Of a stretch of 23,204 nt of DNA, positions 7,503-13,946 are shown piece by piece. The notes beneath the pieces were generated by a model. It did not search any database, was not told the DNA's origin, and saw only the letters and a program-made list of their open reading frames with translations. Source of the DNA: a virus; IMG/VR virus record IMGVR_UViG_3300005613_000423, positions 1-23,204 of that record; one strand, given 5' to 3'. The position numbers and the translations under genes were made by a program. Position 1 is the stretch's first letter; each line of letters starts with the position of its first letter.

Positions 7503-8276
7503 CTAGTCGTCACCAAGATTCGCCCAGATGATGGTGACCGTCGCGTCCACCGTATTCGTGGTGTCCGCATCGATATCGCCGCCATCCAAAAGGATATTGC
7601 AATAGACGTCCTTCGCAGTGGCGGTCCCGTCAAAGTAGGATTCGGCCACGGTATCCAGGGCGCTGACTGCATCGGTTACGTTCGTGACCGGATCGATAGA
7701 CACTTTCGCGTCCGTCAGGTCAATCTCGGTAGTCGACAGGTCAGAGCCCGTACCGACGGTCGTGCCAAAGGAGAAGTCGCCCCCATGGTCGTTGTCGATA
7801 ACTGAGTTCGTGGCAAACGTGAAGTCCTCCACCTGGAACCCGAGGATATAGATCTGCCCCTCTGGGAAGTCGTATATCTTCGTGCCTCCGCAGCTATTGG
7901 TGGAACCGGTCAGGTCTGTCACGACAATCGGCGTGTCGTCCAGCACGATGATGGTCTTCTGAATGTATGCCAGGCTTTCGGTGGCGGTTTCCGTTGACCC
8001 CGTAGCAGAGCCTACGCCATCCACGGCGCCGTCCATCGCGTTGAGCTCGGTAACGGTGGCGGTGATGCCGTCCATCGCATTCAACTCAGCCGCCGTTGCA
8101 GTGATCTCGACTCCGTCCATCTTGAGCTTGCCGCCCTCAATGTCGATCACGCCGCCAGTGTCAACCTTCACAACGTCGTTGATGACTTTCGGCAGGGCTT
8201 CGGCAGGAGTCGCGAGGATTCCTACAAAGGCGATGAGTGCGATGATGGCCCAGATAGATGTCAGTGTGCGTTTCAT
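7503..8276 (-). CDS. Late-operon protein with Sec signal peptide and ELNAMDG repeats
   Basis: This 257-residue protein starts with a textbook Sec signal peptide: MKRTL, then SIWAIIALIAFVGILA, then TPAEA before residue 29. The mature part has two copies of (T)ELNAMDG or AELNAMDG (about residues 63-83), a pattern seen in phage fibre and head-fibre proteins, followed by a beta-rich acidic domain. It lies between two virion candidates and the scaffold gene. GGAGGACCACATC precedes the ATG. Exported phage proteins in a head operon are unusual; a surface-exposed virion or head fibre with a retained or cleaved leader is one reading, an envelope-targeted protein another. I cannot decide. Confidence 0.7.
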   Translation of the reverse strand: MKRTLTSIWAIIALIAFVGILATPAEALPKVINDVVKVDTGGVIDIEGGKLKMDGVEITATAAELNAMDGITATVTELNAMDGAVDGVGSATGSTETATESLAYIQKTIIVLDDTPIVVTDLTGSTNSCGGTKIYDFPEGQIYILGFQVEDFTFATNSVIDNDHGGDFSFGTTVGTGSDLSTTEIDLTDAKVSIDPVTNVTDAVSALDTVAESYFDGTATAKDVYCNILLDGGDIDADTTNTVDATVTIIWANLGDD

Positions 8277-8295
8277 GATGTGGTCCTCCAGTTGT

Positions 8296-8334
8296 CGGGT
8301 CAGTTATTGGGTCGTTCAGTTTCCGGGTCAGTTA
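8296..8334 (-). repeat. Short direct repeat in a 62-base intergenic gap
   Basis: The 11-mer CGGGTCAGTTA (plus strand) occurs at 8296-8306 and 8324-8334, exactly 28 bases apart, with a related GGGTCGTTCAGTT between them. The array lies between the 119-residue and 257-residue genes, just upstream of the ribosome binding site of the latter. Confidence 0.6.
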
Positions 8335-8338
8335 ACGG

Positions 8339-8698
8339 TTAAGCAGTGATGGCGTTACTTCCGCCCTGCTGGACGATCGATCCGCCTTCGATGAACACCA
8401 GGCCAAAGCCATTGGTGACGAGAATGCCGCGGTTGGCTACTCGGGCAGCCCGAAGCTCGGCGCCGGTTTCATTGCGAGAGATAAGCACGAACGGATCTTC
8501 CCCCACCGGCGTCACCTTGCTGAGATCCTTGTTGATCTCGGCAGCTTCGGCAGCATCCTTGGCGTCCTGCTTTTCTTTGGCAGCGGCTTCGGCAGCATCA
8601 GCTTCAGCGGCTACTTCTTCCGGAGTCTGCTCGGCACCTTTGGGAACTTCGACGGTCTCTTCGGGCTTCTGGTCTTCGGCTGGTTTCTTTGCGGACAT
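8339..8698 (-). CDS. Small head protein candidate with acidic coiled N-terminus
   Basis: This 119-residue protein has two parts. Residues 1-60 are Ala/Glu/Lys-rich and helical, with an AEQTPEE block that also occurs twice in the scaffold protein. Residues 62-119 form a compact segment (TPVGEDPFVLISRNETGAEL, then a glycine-rich hydrophobic end IEGGSIVQQGGSNAITA). I do not recognise the family. The shared block and the position in the head operon suggest a virion or assembly protein that may contact the same partner as the scaffold. GAGGAGACC precedes the ATG. Confidence 0.65.
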   Translation of the reverse strand: MSAKKPAEDQKPEETVEVPKGAEQTPEEVAAEADAAEAAAKEKQDAKDAAEAAEINKDLSKVTPVGEDPFVLISRNETGAELRAARVANRGILVTNGFGLVFIEGGSIVQQGGSNAITA

Positions 8699-8710
8699 GG
8701 GAGGTCTCCT

Positions 8711-8989
8711 CTACTTTTCGCGCCTGGCGCGTTGCGTTATTGCTTCGGATGCTTCGTCAGGAGCCCCTATCACGGCATTCAGGGCCGCGACTGCTCCTGC
8801 CTTATACACCCAGTCTTCTGTCAAATCTTCGGGGCAGCGTCTCGGGGATGACTCGTTCTCTTTCCGGAGTCGGTCCCGCAGCTCAGTGGCGGTTTCGAGG
8901 ACGACTTTGGTTGAGGCATAGCTCATGGATTGCGCAACGGCAGACTGCTCATGGTCTTCTCGCTTGGCGATCCCTAGTCTGTATCCCAC
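8711..8989 (-). CDS. Unknown protein after the internal terminator, GTG start
   Basis: The 92-residue protein begins VGYRLGIAKRED if translated from the GTG at 8989. This start has a GGAGG eight bases upstream. A longer reading from a TTG at 9037 would start inside the intrinsic terminator and encode its U-run as phenylalanines, so it is rejected. The protein is mixed charged and helical with no recognised domain. It is the first gene after the terminator at 9023-9057, whose last T lies only 33 bases before the GTG. Confidence 0.65.
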   Translation of the reverse strand: MGYRLGIAKREDHEQSAVAQSMSYASTKVVLETATELRDRLRKENESSPRRCPEDLTEDWVYKAGAVAALNAVIGAPDEASEAITQRARREK

Positions 8990-9022
8990 GGTCTGATCCT
9001 CCGTTGAGTGAATCGGGGCAAT

Positions 9023-9057
9023 AAAAAAAGCCAACACGTACGTTGCAACGTGTTGGC
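9023..9057 (-). terminator. Intrinsic terminator inside the head operon
   Basis: On the minus strand GCCAACACGT, an 8-base loop and ACGTGTTGGC form ten pairs followed by seven Ts. It follows the 211-residue gene by about 165 bases and precedes the GTG of the next gene by only 33 bases. There is no room for a promoter after it, so downstream head genes depend on read-through or antitermination. Confidence 0.88.
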
Positions 9058-9223
9058 CTTCTTAAACTGCAAATACAGCCCCGGGTCATGACTCCCGATA
9101 CTGCCCGTCTCACTTCATACTCAAAACCTACTTCATGCTATGAACTCTGTGCAACTCTTTTTTTAGGATTTTCCCCAAGGGGTTGTGGTCTCCCCTCGGA
9201 GAATCCTCAACAGGTTGTGTCGC

Positions 9224-9859
9224 CTACTCCTCGAAATCAGGCTTTCCCGTGAACATCGGAGCCAGAATATCAGCATACGATCCGGAGAACATGGCCGGCT
9301 TGTGGTCCCACGGCACAACGTGGAACTCCATATCGACCTCTTCATCGAGGACCGCGCTGATATCGTCGTCGAAATCGTTACGCCGCTTGATGGCGTCGGC
9401 ATACTCGCCCTTGAGATCGTTCAGCAACCCGTCGAAGTCCTCTTTCAGAGCGGGCTGGATCTTGTACGCCGACGTGCCATTGTCGTCTTGGCGCATGACC
9501 GGCTGGCCGTGTTCATCGCGCACGCAGTGAGATTCGCATGCGGCGATGCGCTGTTTGTCGTATGCTTCGAGTTCCGGATCCTCGTACTCGGACTGCATCG
9601 CCATCTGGCGATCATAGGTGCGCTGGGCTTCGGCTCGGGCGCGATTGTAGTTTTTGCCGGCAGCGTACTGGAATTTGGCGATGCGGTCCTTCGTGGCGCG
9701 AATGGCCTCGGCTTCGGTCTCGAACTCCCCGCCTGATTGAACCGTGTTGGACTTGGCGATGACGAGGTCCAGCTCGGTGATGTTGGACACTGCGGCTTTG
9801 CCCAGGGCGTCCTGCAGTTCGGTAAGGTCTTTGCGGGTGATGGTTACGGTGGTGCTCAT
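9224..9859 (-). CDS. Unknown protein after portal, charged and coiled
   Basis: This 211-residue protein starts by ATGA overlap with the portal gene and has AAGGAAAGCCA upstream, so the two are co-translated. It is acidic and largely helical (ELQDALGKAAVSNITELDLV, then a charged stretch at residues 50-100), with a C-terminal hydrophobic patch FHVVPWDHKPAMF. I do not recognise the family. Position directly after the portal suggests a head-assembly or internal virion role. The gap of 165 bases that follows contains no gene; it holds two similar segments, CATGAAGTAGG and TATGAAGTGAG, and then the terminator. Confidence 0.65.
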   Translation of the reverse strand: MSTTVTITRKDLTELQDALGKAAVSNITELDLVIAKSNTVQSGGEFETEAEAIRATKDRIAKFQYAAGKNYNRARAEAQRTYDRQMAMQSEYEDPELEAYDKQRIAACESHCVRDEHGQPVMRQDDNGTSAYKIQPALKEDFDGLLNDLKGEYADAIKRRNDFDDDISAVLDEEVDMEFHVVPWDHKPAMFSGSYADILAPMFTGKPDFEE

Positions 9860-11850
9860 TGGCTTTCCTTTTTGGGTTTGGCCTTCGCTGCGGCCGCTTG
9901 CTGTTGTTTCGCCCGGGCGTCATTTACGACCTTGGCTCGTTCGATTTTGAGTTTCTCTTCGTCCAGTGCCATGTCGTGAGCGTTCTTCTCGATGTCGCTC
10001 GCGTTCTTCTGGTTCTCGATCTGCTGGCCTTCAATGGCGAGAGCCTGCGCCTGCTGGGCGGCCTGAACCTCAGGACTGTTCGCCTGCGCTTCAGCTTCTG
10101 CCTGCTTCTGCTCGTCGGACTTGAGGAGTTGATCTGGCTCGATATCCATGGCCTTGGCGATCTCCTCAATCATCCAACGGAGGTTGACCTCTGCCAGGAT
10201 ATCCGGGCGATCGATGATGAGGCCGAAGAGTTGCAGTAGCTTCTGGAGTCGAATGTACTGGTTCTCGAAGCTGCTGAACCCGAGAGCCTTGACGCGGAAC
10301 ACGCCCTTCTCAACTGGCAGGTCCGGATCCATCATGTTGTAGCGGTAGAAGTCGGTGATGATCGTCTCGATGAACTTGTCCATCCGCTTGATGATCTCGG
10401 CCATGTACTTGCCGGAACGTTCGAGACGCTGCTGGAGCTCAAATGCTGTCTGAGGGTTGACCGACTGCTGGCCCTGCTCTGCCCGCGGGATCGAACTCGA
10501 CATGTCGGCGAACTCAAGGAACAGGGTGATCAGTTCGGACAGGGGCCCGATCATGCTGTCGATCTTCAGTTGCTCAACGGCCTCGCGCACTCCGCGCTGG
10601 CTTTCCTCGTCGATCGTGAGTGTGACGATGGCCTTGTCGCCGCCGACTTCCTTCTCGAAATTCTCGATCATCATGGCGCGTTTCAAGGCAATGATGAGCT
10701 TCGAGGCCATCTTCATGTTGTCCTCAAGCGTGCGGACTGCGCCATTCAACACTTTCATCACACTGTACAGATTGTCGGCAATCGACCGGCCACAGTTGCC
10801 GTCCAGCACCTCTTCCCAGTCGCCCATGTAGAACGGACGTTCGCGGGGATCATCGGTGCGGAGGTAGGCGATGACCTCGTCGTTGGCCATCATGGCAAAG
10901 ATCTCAATCATGTCCCCGTCAGCGATCTCCTCGTCATCCTTGTAGCGGGACTCGGGACGCTGGATATCCTCATGATCCTCCAGCATCGCCTCAAAGGATT
11001 CGACCTTCGACCGGGGAACACGTCCCCAGAACTCGATGATGTGGATGTTGCGGGATCGGTTCTTGATGTCACGAAGCTTGGTGGGGAGGGCGCTGGTGTC
11101 GTCGGTGATCTGGGTGTCGCCCTGCCGGCGGTTGGAGTTCTTGATGGCTCGGTCAATGAACACGTCGAGATAGAGCGGCTCGCCTTTCTTCTCGCGCAGG
11201 TCGAACGGGCTGATGTGATCGATCTGGATTACGGCCTCGCCTTCGGTAAGGTCGTCCTTCTCCATGTCCCAGAACATATTGAACACGCTGATGTTCTCAA
11301 CGCCCATCGTGGTCTCGTCGCCCTGGACCTCAACGAATACGTTCTCGTCGACCGGCTCGAACCCGTCGTTGATCATCTTGGTGGTGTAACGCTTGGCGAA
11401 ATACCGACCGTAGGTGGCGCCTGATAGCACGCATTTGCCGAATTCAGTAACGGCATCGCAGTTCTGCAATTGCCGACCGATATATTTCTCGTTTTGCTCG
11501 ACTATCGGATCGGCGCCACCCTCAGTCGGTTGATTGGGTTCTTCGGGATGGACCAACATGAAGTTGACCTTGGATCCCTTGAAAGCTGTGTCGGAGATGA
11601 TCGCCTTGGCCGCGGTGACCTTCTGGCGAACGGTGTCGAACATGGTGTCGGACTGCCATTCCTCAGCACGCTCGGACTTCTTCCATGTCCCGTGCTCGTC
11701 GAACTCGAGATTGACTTCTGTCGCTGCTCGGTTCCGTTGCCACCGCGTCTCAAGCTCGTTGCGGTTCTCTTTGTAGTTCTTGAAAACCACGCCCCGGATA
11801 TAGGCTCCGAGGTCGTTTGTCTCTGAGGATGTGGTGGTGGAGTCTGCCAT
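9856..11850 (-). CDS. Portal protein
   Basis: This 664-residue protein is placed and sized as a portal of the larger podovirus-like type. The N-terminus (residues 10-50) has YIRGVVFKNYKENRNELETR, followed by a DTVRQKVTAAKAIISD segment, a common portal opening in phages with N4-gp56 capsids. A long helical region (residues 360-560) and a Gln/Ala/Lys/Glu-rich coiled C-terminus (590-664) follow. The portal forms the dodecameric ring at one head vertex through which terminase packages DNA. It follows the staple-like gene by three bases and its ribosome binding site GAGGA is formed by the last codons of that gene. Family call is by overall pattern and context. Confidence 0.8.
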   Translation of the reverse strand: MADSTTTSSETNDLGAYIRGVVFKNYKENRNELETRWQRNRAATEVNLEFDEHGTWKKSERAEEWQSDTMFDTVRQKVTAAKAIISDTAFKGSKVNFMLVHPEEPNQPTEGGADPIVEQNEKYIGRQLQNCDAVTEFGKCVLSGATYGRYFAKRYTTKMINDGFEPVDENVFVEVQGDETTMGVENISVFNMFWDMEKDDLTEGEAVIQIDHISPFDLREKKGEPLYLDVFIDRAIKNSNRRQGDTQITDDTSALPTKLRDIKNRSRNIHIIEFWGRVPRSKVESFEAMLEDHEDIQRPESRYKDDEEIADGDMIEIFAMMANDEVIAYLRTDDPRERPFYMGDWEEVLDGNCGRSIADNLYSVMKVLNGAVRTLEDNMKMASKLIIALKRAMMIENFEKEVGGDKAIVTLTIDEESQRGVREAVEQLKIDSMIGPLSELITLFLEFADMSSSIPRAEQGQQSVNPQTAFELQQRLERSGKYMAEIIKRMDKFIETIITDFYRYNMMDPDLPVEKGVFRVKALGFSSFENQYIRLQKLLQLFGLIIDRPDILAEVNLRWMIEEIAKAMDIEPDQLLKSDEQKQAEAEAQANSPEVQAAQQAQALAIEGQQIENQKNASDIEKNAHDMALDEEKLKIERAKVVNDARAKQQQAAAAKAKPKKESQ

Positions 11851-11853
11851 GGG

Positions 11854-12171
11854 TTAGTCCTCGTCAAAGGCTTCGTCGAGTTGCTTGTCCTGGTCGAAGT
11901 CGGCCTTGATGATCTGAAGCTGAACGCTGGACTGCTCCCAATGGTCTTCAGATGTTTCCTTGTCGACCTTTTTGACGACCTTGACCCTGACGACGGCGTT
12001 CATTCCGAACTCCTGGCCAGATTTGGCGTCGATCATATCAGGGAACTTCTCGAGGGTCTTGCCCTCAAGCGTTATCGAAAGTTGGTGGGGGTACTGAGCC
12101 TGATCCATGGAGATAGGCTTGGGTTCGGAGTCTGTCTTCTTCGGCTTCGGGAGCTTCAGGTCTTTCAACAT
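11854..12171 (-). CDS. Capsid staple-like protein with LDEAFDED tail
   Basis: This 105-residue protein starts at the ATG at 12171, with AAAGGACCACG upstream. An upstream ATG at 12243 has no ribosome binding site and would translate a hairpin, so it is rejected. After a Lys/Pro-rich N-terminus, the body runs QYPHQLSITLEGKTLEKFPD, then VVRVKVVKKVDKE and VQLQIIKADF. This YP-L-I-L...VxVxAxxxV...VELQI layout matches small beta proteins annotated as capsid staple proteins in other phages, often beside the portal gene. The last eight residues are LDEAFDED, a motif that recurs in two other proteins. It is the first gene after the late promoter. Confidence 0.6.
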   Translation of the reverse strand: MLKDLKLPKPKKTDSEPKPISMDQAQYPHQLSITLEGKTLEKFPDMIDAKSGQEFGMNAVVRVKVVKKVDKETSEDHWEQSSVQLQIIKADFDQDKQLDEAFDED

Positions 12172-12194
12172 CGTGGTCCTTTCGATGGGTGCCC

Positions 12195-12223
12195 CCTGCT
12201 GGCAGGAGAGAGCTACCAGCAGG
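12195..12223 (-). other. Hairpin in the late-operon 5' leader
   Basis: On the minus strand CCTGCTGG, a 13-base loop and CCAGCAGG form eight perfect pairs in the leader between the promoter and the first late gene, about 14 bases ahead of its ribosome binding site. It could stabilise the leader or regulate translation. Confidence 0.55.
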
Positions 12224-12280
12224 AGGCGGGGGGCTTGGCGCATGGTCTACTTGAACATGACGAACTCCGATTACTTGGGT

Positions 12281-12331
12281 ACTACCCGTAGTCTGAGTTC
12301 TCTTATACACGCACTACGGGTGGTGGGTCAA
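12281..12331 (-). promoter_or_regulatory. Sigma70-type late promoter with paired palindromic operators
   Basis: On the minus strand TTGACC (12326-12331) and TATAAG (12302-12307) are separated by 18 bases, matching sigma70 -35 and -10 elements at five of six positions each. The start site would lie near 12295. Two near-identical 12-bp palindromes flank the -10: ACTACCCGTAGT at 12281-12292, just after the start site, and ACTACGGGTGGT at 12313-12324 in the spacer (11 of 12 matches to the palindrome). A dimeric regulator bound at both sites would block RNA polymerase. The promoter lies directly behind the terminator of the tmRNA transcript and drives the head operon. Confidence 0.78.
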
Positions 12332-12344
12332 GGGGGATGTGAAC

Positions 12345-12373
12345 AAAAAAGAACCGCCCCGAAGGACGGCTCT
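12345..12373 (-). terminator. Intrinsic terminator after tmRNA
   Basis: On the minus strand AGAGCCGTCC, a TTCG tetraloop and GGGCGGTTCT form a ten-pair stem (two G-U) followed by six Ts. It begins eight bases after the CCA of tmRNA and ends the upstream transcription unit just before the late promoter. Confidence 0.92.
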
Positions 12374-12381
12374 TATCGTGA

Positions 12382-12776
12382 TGGTGGACCTGGCGGGGGT
12401 CGAACCCGCGTCCGCAAACGGTTCCATCAATCACTCTACGTGCGTAGGTCCGTGAAGTGGACCAATCAAGGGGCGACTGGCGATCCCGGTAAGGATCTCG
12501 TGACAGTCGCGACTCCACCATCCAGACTGTTTAACCTATTGACACCGCTGGAACGTGTCGCCGCTATACCCGAGCGGTCTACGAGGATCTCCCTGCGTGG
12601 CGTTTAAGGCTTTTGGTACTCCCAAGGATAGCTTCCCTCAGCCCGATCAGCGTATCTACGCTGCGATATCAAGTGCTTCAGCATTTGAATTGTGAATCGG
12701 CTTGTTAACGAGGCCAACCGATCAACCCCGGCACGCATGACTGCTTCCACGTCTCCGTCGAAACCAAGTCAGGCCC
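12382..12776 (-). ncRNA. ssrA: tmRNA (transfer-messenger RNA)
   Basis: This 395-nt gene has the one-piece tmRNA layout. The 5' end GGGCCTG pairs with CAGGTCC before the encoded ACCA end, and the 3' tRNA-like part contains GGACGCGGGTTCGACCCCCG, the tmRNA T arm. The 5' part has TTTCGACGG and then GTTGGCCTCGTTAAC, both conserved in bacterial tmRNAs. The tag frame (12656-12691) ends in SNAEALDIAA and a TAG stop that sits in the loop of a CAGCGT/ACGCTG hairpin, as in E. coli. It ends with AA, as expected for a ClpXP degron. The resume codon is most likely AAT (Asn), but its position is inferred. tmRNA with SmpB rescues stalled ribosomes; no SmpB gene is in this window. Confidence 0.95.
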
Positions 12777-12793
12777 ATAGATTCAAAGATCAG

Positions 12794-12866
12794 AGGCTCG
12801 GGGCGTTGGACTCGAACCAACATCTAAGCCGCGCCAGCCTGCTCTGACCAATTGAGCTAACCCCGA
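12794..12866 (-). tRNA. tRNA-like gene with shortened anticodon arm
   Basis: Acceptor TCGGGGT/GCCCCGA, D arm GCTC-AATTGGTCA-GAGC and T arm GTTGG-TTCGAGT-CCAAC are perfect, and the gene lies 17 bases upstream of tmRNA. Between D and T arms, however, only 19 bases remain in place of about 23, and no normal five-pair stem with a seven-base loop can be drawn. Alternatives are a weak AGGC/GCTT stem with loop TGGCGCG, which lacks U33, or GCTG/CGGC with a three-base loop. The 3' end reads GCCT, so CCA would have to be added. It is either a decayed tRNA, a tRNA with a sequencing error, or a tRNA-like RNA with another use. No amino acid can be assigned. Confidence 0.6.
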
Positions 12867-12943
12867 GTTGCACGAGCGCCATGACTGACGTTAGGCGTGA
12901 GCCAAATTGCAGGACCCCGTGCGTGAGTCATCATTCAAGCAGA

Positions 12944-13144
12944 TCAGCCGCCGGGTGTCAACTTCGCCCTGACTGCTGCGTCCTTCGCTTCAAGAAGCTT
13001 TCGCAGCGCAACAGTGCGTTCGGGCCCAGGCTCAACCGTCTCCACCAAGGCAAACGCCAGATCCCCGAACGGGGCCGACACTTCCTGTAGGTGCGGCGGC
13101 AGGTGGCCGTACTCAAACCATTTCAACATTCTGTCCGGTTCCAT
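12944..13144 (-). CDS. Small conserved phage protein (acb2/Tad1-like family not implied)
   Basis: This 66-residue protein has the pattern WFEYGHLPPHLQEVSAPFGD, then PGPERTVALRKLLEAKDAAV. I recognise this arrangement (W+FxYxHLPxxLQxVSxxFxxLA...GPERxxALxKLLEAKDAAVR) as a widespread small phage protein. Some family members with this signature have been described as binding cyclic-nucleotide signals in anti-defence (Acb2-like), but I infer only resemblance. It has no signal peptide or membrane segment. AGGAGGAGACG precedes the ATG. It is the last protein gene before the RNA cassette and lies 18 bases after the 209-residue gene. Confidence 0.72.
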   Translation of the reverse strand: MEPDRMLKWFEYGHLPPHLQEVSAPFGDLAFALVETVEPGPERTVALRKLLEAKDAAVRAKLTPGG

Positions 13145-13162
13145 CGTCTCCTCCTCTTTGGG

Positions 13163-13792
13163 TTAATCGTACTCTTCGTTTCCTCTTCGCCACCGAAATT
13201 GATCCATCCCCGCCACGCAGGCCATCATTGCTTGCCTCGCCGGATAGAAAAGAGCGCGGTTCGTTTGGTAGGCTCGCTGCTGCGTGATGAAACCACCGTC
13301 CTTGTTGACTCGAAGTTTCCCCTCCATCGCCATCATCGATACCAGGTGCGATACGTCTGCTTCCTCATCCCAGATTGTTTCTGGCAGCACCGGCTTCGGC
13401 TTCACCATCGCGCTGCGCCTGATGTCCCGCATGTACCGCCCGTAGGTGGCCGAGGAGTCGCGCCAGTAGAACTTGCTGCAGAAGTATTGCGACCAGCACT
13501 TATTCAGCCATGGCGCCAGCCCGCGGTACTTGATCTTCCCCGTCGAGTCGATGATGTGGTCGATGCAGGTGAAGGGAGTCTCCTCGAACATCGTGGCCAC
13601 ACCGGTCCGCAGGTTGACGCCCAGGATGAGAGCGTAGCCCTCGATGCGCTCCTGGTTGCCTTCGATGATGAGTGTGGGCCAGCAGAGCCCCCCACGCATG
13701 AGGTACTCGGCCGAGTTCTGGTCCTTGAAGTGGAGCGTGGTCGTGTCGCGCTTCTGGTGGTACGTGCTTGCTTCAGGTTTCTCGATGGGCAT
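13163..13792 (-). CDS. Unknown 209-residue protein
   Basis: I do not recognise this protein. The ATG at 13792 is chosen since GGAGG lies seven bases upstream; an ATG at 13807 would place that ribosome binding site inside the gene. The sequence has a beta-rich first half (LCWPTLIIEGNQERIEGYAL, then FEETPFTCIDHIID), a Trp/Tyr-rich centre (LNKCWSQYFCSKFYWRDSS) and a helical basic C-terminus. It overlaps the preceding 54-residue gene by 20 bases. It lies between two small unknown genes and the Acb2-resembling gene. Confidence 0.65.
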   Translation of the reverse strand: MPIEKPEASTYHQKRDTTTLHFKDQNSAEYLMRGGLCWPTLIIEGNQERIEGYALILGVNLRTGVATMFEETPFTCIDHIIDSTGKIKYRGLAPWLNKCWSQYFCSKFYWRDSSATYGRYMRDIRRSAMVKPKPVLPETIWDEEADVSHLVSMMAMEGKLRVNKDGGFITQQRAYQTNRALFYPARQAMMACVAGMDQFRWRRGNEEYD

Positions 13793-13937
13793 CAGTCGCC
13801 TCCGCATGTAGGTCCATCTTGATCATATCCAGCACGCCGATGGTCTCTGCGTAGCTGAGGTCTGCCTCCTGCCGCCAGTAGTTGATGCGGCTCATGAGGT
13901 CATTGAACAGGATCTCGACGCTCGGGTTCTCTGGCAT
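13773..13937 (-). CDS. Small helical protein, 54 residues
   Basis: This short gene reads MPENPSVEILFNDLMSRINY and then a helical, charged sequence to HRET. TAGGAGATGGTG precedes its ATG and it overlaps the next gene. No domain is recognised. It forms, with the 58-residue gene before it, a pair of short helical proteins that may act together. Confidence 0.55.
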   Translation of the reverse strand: MPENPSVEILFNDLMSRINYWRQEADLSYAETIGVLDMIKMDLHAEATDAHRET

Positions 13938-13946
13938 CACCATCTC

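Noticed and set aside
8990-9037. TTG start at 9037 for the 92-residue gene
   Set aside because: It begins within the terminator stem and translates the U-run; the GTG at 8989 has GGAGG upstream.
9059-9223. Possible promoter in the 165-base gap after the 211-residue gene (TTGAGT, 18 bases, TATCGG)
   Set aside because: The -10 match is only three of six, and any transcript would pass straight into the terminator, so I list no promoter.
10570-11424. 284-codon plus-strand frame opposite the portal gene
   Set aside because: It is a shadow of the portal gene in another strand, with no ribosome binding site or family pattern.
12171-12243. Upstream ATG giving the staple-like protein a lipoprotein-like leader (LLLVALSC)
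   Set aside because: No ribosome binding site precedes it, the added codons come from a hairpin, and the ATG at 12171 has AAAGGA at good spacing.
12867-12943. Search for a dedicated promoter for tRNA-like RNA and tmRNA
   Set aside because: No convincing -35 and -10 pair was found; only a repeated CTCACGC occurs. The RNAs are more likely cut from the upstream transcript.
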